Shown here one piece after another: positions 59,110-64,000 of a stretch of 64,000 nucleotides of DNA. Under the pieces are notes generated by a model. That model was not told the origin of the DNA and made no database searches. It worked only from the letters and a program-made list of their open reading frames with translations. Position 1 is the stretch's first letter. The number at the start of each line of letters is the position of its first letter. The position numbers and the translations under genes were made by a program. Source of the stretch: Anaerolineae bacterium (lineage in GTDB: Bacteria; Chloroflexota; Anaerolineae; Promineifilales; Promineifilaceae); assembly GCA_007123775.1 (NCBI GenBank), contig SLGK01000027.1, positions 40,495 through 104,494 on the forward strand. The letters are read 5' to 3'.

Positions 59110-60267
59110 ATGACGCACAGAATTTTAGCCGTAGACGACCATCCGGATACACTTAACGCTGTGGTAGATATGCTGCGCGGTTACGGCTACACTATGCTTT
59201 CCACGCACTCCCCCTTCGAAGGGTTAGAGATAGCCGAGGCCGAATTGCCGGACCTGATATTACTCGACGTCAATATGCCCGACATGGATGGCGTCGAGTT
59301 TGCCCGCCGGTTGCGCAGTCAGGCACAGTTGGCCGACATTCCCATCATCATGTTCACAGCCGAATATCTGCCCGCCCAAAAACTGGCTGGTTTTGAAGCT
59401 GGGGCTGACGACTACCTGCTCAAACCGACCGATCCGGAAACATTGGTCAACCGGATTCAAGCCTTGTTGGGCGAACCTTCAAATCAAGAAGCGTTACCCG
59501 AATCGAAAGCACCGGTGGCCGAAGACGCGGCGGCTGCCGGGCCGCCGCCAGGCAAAGTTATTGTTCTCCTGGGGGCGCACGGTGGCGCAGGCACTACCAC
59601 GCTCAGTTTTAACCTGGCCCTGGCCCTGGCTGAAGCTGGCACCGCCACGGTCCTGGTCGATGGTGACATGACCCAGGGCCACGTTGCCCTCTACCTGAAT
59701 CAGCGCGATTTTAGCCGGACACTCAACCAGTTTGTGCAGCAGCCCGCCAGCCCCGCCAGCGTCCGGCAAAATCTCGTACCCTATGACGACAATCTGCACC
59801 TGTTGCTGTCTGAGCCGGACCCGCTGGCTCAAACGTCGCCGCCAGACCAGGCCCAAATCGCCGTTCTGCTGCAAACGCTGGTCGAGGAAGACTGCTGTGT
59901 TATCATTGATTTGGGCAGAGGACTGAGTGCCGCCGCACGCACGCTCGTAGAGCAGGCTGATGAGGTCATTGTCTGTATGCAGCCGACCCGCGTGGGGCTG
60001 GCTTCGGCCCGCTACCTGCTCCATAAACTGGAAAAAGAGTGGATTACTAAAGCGCACCTGACGGGCATTGCTTTTCATATGGGCAGTAGCAGCATTCCGG
60101 CTGAGCCAATTGAAAATTACCTGAAACGGCCGTTGCTGGCTATTGTTACCGTCCATCCCAGGGACCTTGTCCTGTCAACTAATCGGGCAGAGCCGCTGAT
60201 TCACATAGACCAGAGCGAGGCCGGTAGCACCATCCGTGAGATAGCCGGGCAAATTACGAATCGCTAG
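59110..60267 (+). CDS. Response regulator-TadZ/CpaE-like ATPase fusion
   Basis: 385 residues. Residues 1-120 are a receiver domain: RILAVDDHPDTLNAVVDMLR, phosphoacceptor Asp in LILLDVNMPDMDGVEFARRL and Lys in DDYLLKPTDPETL. After a linker, residues about 150-380 are a MinD/ParA-type domain: KVIVLLGAHGGAGTTTLSFN, VLVDGDMTQGH, VIIDLGRGLSAAARTLVEQA. The P-loop reads GGAGTTT, so the Walker Lys is Thr and the MinD signature Lys is His, as in TadZ/CpaE proteins that lack ordinary ATPase residues. It may localise a pilus or secretion machine, but no tad genes are in the window. Confidence 0.88.
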   Translation: MTHRILAVDDHPDTLNAVVDMLRGYGYTMLSTHSPFEGLEIAEAELPDLILLDVNMPDMDGVEFARRLRSQAQLADIPIIMFTAEYLPAQKLAGFEAGADDYLLKPTDPETLVNRIQALLGEPSNQEALPESKAPVAEDAAAAGPPPGKVIVLLGAHGGAGTTTLSFNLALALAEAGTATVLVDGDMTQGHVALYLNQRDFSRTLNQFVQQPASPASVRQNLVPYDDNLHLLLSEPDPLAQTSPPDQAQIAVLLQTLVEEDCCVIIDLGRGLSAAARTLVEQADEVIVCMQPTRVGLASARYLLHKLEKEWITKAHLTGIAFHMGSSSIPAEPIENYLKRPLLAIVTVHPRDLVLSTNRAEPLIHIDQSEAGSTIREIAGQITNR

Positions 60268-60276
60268 GATAGAATT

Positions 60277-61044
60277 GTGTCTACACCCATAGAACCATTG
60301 GTTGAACAAGCCATCACCTATTTGCGGGAATCCCGGCATACCGTTGCTTTAACCGGAGCCGGCATCAGCACCCCTTCGGGCATTCCCGACTTTCGTAGCC
60401 CCCGCTCCGGCCTTTGGGACAACGTAGACCCATTAGAGGTGGCCTCGATTTACGGCTTTACCCACAATCCGCAAGCATTTTTTGACTGGGTACACCCGCT
60501 GCTGCAAACCATTTTTGCCGCCCAACCTAATCCGGCTCATACCGCTCTGGCCGCGCTGGAACAACATGGTCCACTCCAGGCTGTCATTACCCAGAATATC
60601 GACCTGCTGCACACACGGGCCGGCTCCCAAATTGTCCATGAGGTACATGGTCATTTGCGCCAGGCTACCTGCCAGGACTGTCGCTATCAGGCCAACACCA
60701 GCGATATTCTGCCCGAATTTCTGACGACCCGCCAGATACCCCGCTGCGCCCAGTGTCAGGGTGTCCTCAAGCCCAACATCATCCTATTTGGTGAGCTGCT
60801 GCCTGGCCGTGTAATGCGTGCTGCTCAGCGCGAAGCCCATCAATGCGATCTGATGCTGGTTGCCGGCTCGTCGCTTACCGTGGCCCCGGCCTGCGATTTG
60901 CCGCAGGTGGCCAAAATGAACCGGGCACGTCTGGTCATTGTCAACTACAATGAAACGCATGTCGATCACATGGCTGACCTGGTCATTCGGGCTGACGTAG
61001 CTGAGGTGCTACCCCAACTGGCCGCCCCCTTTATACCGCAATGA
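60277..61044 (+). CDS. Sir2-family NAD-dependent protein deacylase
   Basis: 255 residues, start GTG 60277 with AGGAT 6 bases upstream. VALTGAGISTPSGIPDFRSP (NAD-binding), QAVITQNIDLLHTRAGS (TQNID), the catalytic His in EVHGHLRQATCQDC, and the four zinc cysteines in CQDC and CAQC are all present. LKPNIILFGELLP and LVAGSSLTVAPACDLP complete the fold. It removes acyl groups from lysines using NAD. It overlaps the histidine kinase gene by ATGA, so they are cotranscribed. Confidence 0.94.
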   Translation: MSTPIEPLVEQAITYLRESRHTVALTGAGISTPSGIPDFRSPRSGLWDNVDPLEVASIYGFTHNPQAFFDWVHPLLQTIFAAQPNPAHTALAALEQHGPLQAVITQNIDLLHTRAGSQIVHEVHGHLRQATCQDCRYQANTSDILPEFLTTRQIPRCAQCQGVLKPNIILFGELLPGRVMRAAQREAHQCDLMLVAGSSLTVAPACDLPQVAKMNRARLVIVNYNETHVDHMADLVIRADVAEVLPQLAAPFIPQ

Positions 61045-62297
61045 CAGACGCTGTGACTCATTCAACGTCCCACAGGCTCAGTCCTGAGCAATTAGAGCGG
61101 CTGCTGGAAATCAGCACCCGGCTTGGTTCGACGCTGTACCTGGACGAGCTGCTGTCTCAGGTTATGGACGTGGCCACGGAATTGACCAACACGGTAGCGG
61201 CTTCGATTCTGCTGCTGGATGAACGCAGTGGGCAGCTTCGCTTTGCGGCCTCGACCGGTAACTTGATGCCCGAAACCTTGACTGTGCCGCTGGATCAGAG
61301 CATTGCCGGCTGGGTGCTGCAAAACGGCCGTTATCTCATTGTAGATGACGTACAGGCCGATGAACGCTTTTATGCTCTGGTTGACCAGCGCACGCAGTTT
61401 CAAACCGAGACGATGTTGGCCGTACCTCTGCCAAGCGCAGACAAAGTGATCGGCGTGTTGGAAGTGATCAACAAGCGAGGCAACCTGCCCTATACAAAGC
61501 AAGACGTCGCCTTGATGCAGGCGCTGGCTTCGCAAGCAGCGGTGGCCATTACCAACGCCCGTCTCTTTGAGCAGTTTGACCTGCTGGCTGAAGTCATGCA
61601 CGAGCTGAAAACGCCGATGATGGCCATCTACTCGGCGGCTGAGCTGTTGTCCCGCCCTGAACTTCCCGAAGACAAGCGCCAGACGGTGGTGCAAATGATC
61701 AAGCGGGAGTCGGGGCGTCTGTCGGAAATGGCCAGAGACCATCTGGACCTGGCCCGTCTGGAATCACGCCGGCTGCGTATGGAGCAGCAGGCGGTCGCGC
61801 TGGTTCCTCTGATTGAGGAAGTGGTGGAGATAGCCAGGTCACAGGCTGCGGAGCGTAACATTGAGATTGTGACCATGCTGGCCGCCGACCTGCCGCCGGC
61901 CGGTGACCAGATGCTTTGGGGTGATGCTGACCGACTAAAGCAGGCCTTGCTCAATCTGGTGAGCAACGGGATTAAATACAATAAGGAACACGGGCGCATT
62001 GTCATCGAAGCTGCCTGTGAAAACGGCCGTGTGCAGCTATCTGTCTCTGATACCGGGTACGGCATCGCGCCGCAAGAGACCCGGCACCTGTTTGACCGTT
62101 TTTATCGTAGTCCCGGCAGCGAAAAGGCGGCCGAAGGCAGCGGGCTGGGCCTGGCCATTGCCCACAAGATTATTGAACAGCACCGGGGAGAAATCACCGT
62201 TCACAGCATTCCCCAACAAGGAACTACTTTCATGGTCCAGCTTCCGCTCGCGCCCGCCAGTGATCATAACAGCCCGCCGTCATCGTTACCGACGTAA
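61041..62297 (+). CDS. Soluble GAF-domain sensor histidine kinase
   Basis: 418 residues without membrane helices. A GAF domain (about 22-165: LDELLSQVMDVATELTNTVA, LTVPLDQSIAGWVLQNGRYL, VLEVINKRGNLPYTKQDVA). HisKA with H-box EVMHELKTPMMAIYSAAELL (His about 193). HATPase with LLNLVSNGIKYNKEHG (N box), VSDTGYGIAPQETRHLFDRF (G1/F) and GSGLGLAIAHKIIEQHRGEI (G2). It is a cytosolic sensor; the ligand is unknown. The receiver-TadZ protein two genes upstream is a possible partner (inference from proximity). Confidence 0.92.
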   Translation: MTDAVTHSTSHRLSPEQLERLLEISTRLGSTLYLDELLSQVMDVATELTNTVAASILLLDERSGQLRFAASTGNLMPETLTVPLDQSIAGWVLQNGRYLIVDDVQADERFYALVDQRTQFQTETMLAVPLPSADKVIGVLEVINKRGNLPYTKQDVALMQALASQAAVAITNARLFEQFDLLAEVMHELKTPMMAIYSAAELLSRPELPEDKRQTVVQMIKRESGRLSEMARDHLDLARLESRRLRMEQQAVALVPLIEEVVEIARSQAAERNIEIVTMLAADLPPAGDQMLWGDADRLKQALLNLVSNGIKYNKEHGRIVIEAACENGRVQLSVSDTGYGIAPQETRHLFDRFYRSPGSEKAAEGSGLGLAIAHKIIEQHRGEITVHSIPQQGTTFMVQLPLAPASDHNSPPSSLPT

Positions 62298-62359
62298 GAA
62301 AGGTACGGCAGCCTGCGTCCATATAGGTGGGGACTGTCCCTGAAAATAGTTGAAATAAC

Positions 62360-62440
62360 GGTTTAGACCTGCCAGGCTTTCGCCCGCATCAATCATTGTG
62401 ATTGCGGCCCAAAACCGTGCAGGTTTTCAAAAGAACGACA
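62360..62440. repeat. ACCTGC/GCAGGT hairpin in spacer
   Basis: ACCTGC (62367-62372) pairs with GCAGGT (62419-62424) around an inner dyad CGCATCAATCATTGTGATTGCG. It lies in the gap before trxB. No gene in 62298-62475. Confidence 0.45.
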
Positions 62441-62475
62441 AGGTTACACCATAAAGAGGATATACAGAAATAACC

Positions 62476-63411
62476 ATGAAGCACGAAAAAGTAGTCATTA
62501 TTGGTTCCGGGCCGGCCGGTCTAACGGCCGCCCTTTATACAGCTCGCGCCAGTCTTGAGCCGGTAGTCATAACCGGGCCTCAAATTGGCGGTCAGATTGC
62601 CATCACCCACGAGGTCGAAAACTATCCCGGCTTCTGGTCAGCCGAACATGCCCCGACGGGGCCAGAACTGGTTGAAATCATGCAAAAGCAGGCCGAGCAT
62701 TTTGGCGCGCGCTTTGTCTATGATGAAGTGGCTGAGGTAGATTTCAGAAATGGTTCACCATTTACCGTCAAAACTGCCGGCGAAACCTACAGCGCCGACG
62801 TGGTCATTGTGACGGCCGGTGCCTCGCCCCGCAAACTACATATTCCCGGCGAAGATGAATTCGTGGGCCGCGGTGTGAGCTACTGTGCTACCTGTGACGG
62901 CTTCTTCTTCCGGGGCAAAGATGTGGTGGTCGTTGGCGGCGGCGACAGCGCCCTCGAAGAAGGGCTTTTCCTGACCAAGTTTGCCAACGAGGTCAAGGTT
63001 ATCCACCGGCGTGACGAACTGCGGGCCGGGGTGGCTCTGGCCAACCGCGCCTTTAAGCATGAAAAGATTAACTTCGTCTGGGACACCGTCGTTAATGAGG
63101 TTATTGGCAACGGCGTGGTCCAATCGGTCATGCTAGAGAACGTCAAGACGGGCGAGCAGAGCGAACTAAAAACCGACGGCGTGTTCATTTTTATCGGCCA
63201 CTACCCCAACAGCAAATTCCTGGAAGGGGAACTGGCTATGGATGAAGAAGGATACGTTCTGACCGATGAGAAGATGCGGACCAACGTCCCCGGCGTCTTT
63301 GCTGCCGGTGAAATTCAGGATCCCCATTGGCGGCAAATTGCCACCTCAGTCGGTCAGGGCTGTGCTGCCGCCATGTCGGCCGAAAAGTGGCTCAGCCAAC
63401 GAGAGGGATAG
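62476..63411 (+). CDS. trxB: Thioredoxin-disulfide reductase
   Basis: 311 residues. FAD motif VVIIGSGPAGLTAALYTARA, redox-active pair in SYCATCDGFFFRGK, NADPH motif VVVVGGGDSALEEGLFLTKF, and the closing VFAAGEIQDPHWRQIATSVG where GEI replaces the usual GD. It passes electrons from NADPH to thioredoxin. Length is normal. AAGAGG lies 14 bases before the ATG, a weak ribosome binding site. No thioredoxin gene lies next to it. A hairpin element follows the stop. Confidence 0.93.
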   Translation: MKHEKVVIIGSGPAGLTAALYTARASLEPVVITGPQIGGQIAITHEVENYPGFWSAEHAPTGPELVEIMQKQAEHFGARFVYDEVAEVDFRNGSPFTVKTAGETYSADVVIVTAGASPRKLHIPGEDEFVGRGVSYCATCDGFFFRGKDVVVVGGGDSALEEGLFLTKFANEVKVIHRRDELRAGVALANRAFKHEKINFVWDTVVNEVIGNGVVQSVMLENVKTGEQSELKTDGVFIFIGHYPNSKFLEGELAMDEEGYVLTDEKMRTNVPGVFAAGEIQDPHWRQIATSVGQGCAAAMSAEKWLSQREG

Positions 63412-63418
63412 TCACAAT

Positions 63419-63451
63419 AGGAACCGGGTTCTTGTCAAAAACGCGGTTCCT
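63419..63451. repeat. AGGAACCG/CGGTTCCT hairpin
   Basis: AGGAACCG (63419-63426) pairs with CGGTTCCT (63444-63451); inner GGTTCTTGTCAAAAACG resembles the centre of the hairpin at 24246-24280. It follows the trxB stop and precedes the TPR gene by 9 bp. Confidence 0.6.
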
Positions 63452-63460
63452 CCGCCCGTT

Positions 63461-63871
63461 ATGCTAAATTTTGTTTATGCCCGGCTCCTTTACACCTGGG
63501 GTGGGCTGCACCGCTATTTCGGCAACAAAAACAGTATGCCCAGCGAGTATGAACGGGCGGTCCATTACTTTACACGCGCTTTTGAAGTTGATCCCTCTTT
63601 TCGGCAGGCGCGGTTGGCGCGGGCGGTGCTTTGCTTCCGTGAACTGGGCCGGCCGCAACAAGCCCTGACCGACCTGGACGCGCTCCTGGAATCAGACCCG
63701 GCCGATGCCGACGCACTCTTGAACCGGGCCATGCTGGCGCAGGAAAACGGCCGTTATCAAGACGCATTTACCGATCTCCAAAACTACCTGTCCCTGACTG
63801 ATACTGCCTATACCGGCGAGGCCCGGCGCATGGCGGCGCTGCTTGAGGCGCTGTTGGATGAGGGGAGCTAG
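63461..63871 (+). CDS. TPR-repeat protein
   Basis: 136 residues from ATG 63461 (MLNFVYARLLYTWGGLHRYF); the frame extends back into trxB but only in antiregister with real coding. Two to three tetratricopeptide units are seen: YERAVHYFTRAFEVDPSFRQ, ARLARAVLCFRELGRPQQAL then TDLDALLESDPADADALLNR, and AMLAQENGRYQDAFTDLQNY. TPR domains bind partner proteins. The partner is unknown. The final codons run into a GAGCTAGAGCTAG simple repeat. Confidence 0.75.
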   Translation: MLNFVYARLLYTWGGLHRYFGNKNSMPSEYERAVHYFTRAFEVDPSFRQARLARAVLCFRELGRPQQALTDLDALLESDPADADALLNRAMLAQENGRYQDAFTDLQNYLSLTDTAYTGEARRMAALLEALLDEGS

Positions 63872-63907
63872 AGCTAGAGCTAAGTAAGATCAAAAAAGAA
63901 CATTAGG

Positions 63908-63934
63908 TTGATGTCGGGGACGATCCCCTATAAT
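63908..63934 (+). promoter_or_regulatory. Possible promoter for the last gene
   Basis: TTGATG (63908-63913), a short 15-bp spacer, and a perfect TATAAT (63929-63934). The short spacer lowers confidence. Confidence 0.4.
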
Positions 63935-63947
63935 AGAAGCAGAAACA

Positions 63948-64000
63948 ATGTTGATTGAGACTCACAAGGAGGCAATTTCCGCTGTGCGCCAAGCACGACA
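63948..64000 (+). CDS. Start of a gene cut by the window edge
   Basis: An open frame from ATG 63948 (MLIETHKEAISAVRQAR) runs to the window end. AAGGAGG (63966-63972) lies inside it, with an in-frame GTG at 63984 eleven bases downstream, so the true start may be either. The TATAAT box upstream would make the ATG form almost leaderless. Too short to assign. Confidence 0.4.
   Translation, partial: MLIETHKEAISAVRQAR

Overview
The window looks like a chromosomal segment of a Chloroflexota bacterium, most likely an uncultured Anaerolineae-type lineage. Supporting signs are secreted proteins with Pro/Thr-rich TPTPTP linkers, a secreted FG-GAP protein ending in a YLPVILR tail, a DUF2079 membrane protein, a large glycosyltransferase island with small helper proteins, and spacers full of REP-like hairpins. 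GC is moderately high. I saw no rRNA, tRNA, CRISPR array, transposase or phage gene. The assignment is inference from gene content.

Layout. 1-3.3 kb: 3' part of hutI (histidine degradation), a small membrane protein, a parvulin-type lipoprotein and a Pro/Thr-linker surface protein. 3.4-8.0 kb (minus): two GT4 glycosyltransferases and the FG-GAP protein. 8.4-10.8 kb (plus): the DUF2079 membrane protein. 10.9-21.4 kb (minus): a tightly overlapped surface-polysaccharide island with four GT4 genes, a GT2 gene, an ArnT/GT39-like membrane protein, two small helper proteins that share a motif with the GT2 C-terminus, and a truncated sulfotransferase relic; a PflX-like radical SAM gene leads the run. 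21.4-24.1 kb: NAD(P)-binding protein, Nudix hydrolase, a cytochrome c relic, sortase and a 55-codon membrane protein. 24.3-28.0 kb: acyl-CoA dehydrogenase, zinc-ribbon membrane protein and etfBA. 28.4-36.8 kb: DUF368/PopT lipid-carrier transporter, HAD hydrolase, SEC-C protein, aroA, a class-A beta-lactamase-like lipoprotein, a Met/His-rich exported protein and an ABC-F ATPase. 37.3-41.5 kb: a four-subunit 2-oxoacid:ferredoxin oxidoreductase operon (VOR type) with an embedded aminotransferase. 41.6-49.5 kb (minus): a LiaF-like protein, an ornithine cyclodeaminase-family enzyme and a complete branched-chain amino acid ABC transporter (livF, G, M, H, J). 49.8-53.7 kb (minus): phoU, a NERD-like membrane protein, fabF and plsX. 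54-56.9 kb: a metallophosphoesterase, then a divergent arsenic locus (arsR-arsC fusion facing arsR and arsM) with back-to-back promoters and operator-like dyads. 57-64 kb (plus): a phosphatase / DUF3090 / SCO1664-like trio, a REC-TadZ regulator, a sirtuin, a GAF histidine kinase, trxB, a TPR protein and the start of a further gene.

How the genes fit together. Branched-chain amino acid uptake (liv), transamination, VOR oxidation to acyl-CoA with reduced ferredoxin, acyl-CoA dehydrogenase and ETF form a coherent amino acid catabolic set, with hutI at the edge. The second theme is envelope construction: glycosyltransferases, PopT, sortase and plsX/fabF.

Two genome-scale signals stand out. (1) The palindrome AACGGCCGTT, or its core ACGGCCGT, occurs roughly 80 times by eye in 64 kb, mostly inside genes and in all frames, against one to two expected by base composition; it resembles the cyanobacterial HIP1 phenomenon. 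(2) Many spacers consist of a small set of inverted-repeat elements that sit flush between a stop codon and the next ribosome binding site, and sometimes supply the last codons of the upstream gene.
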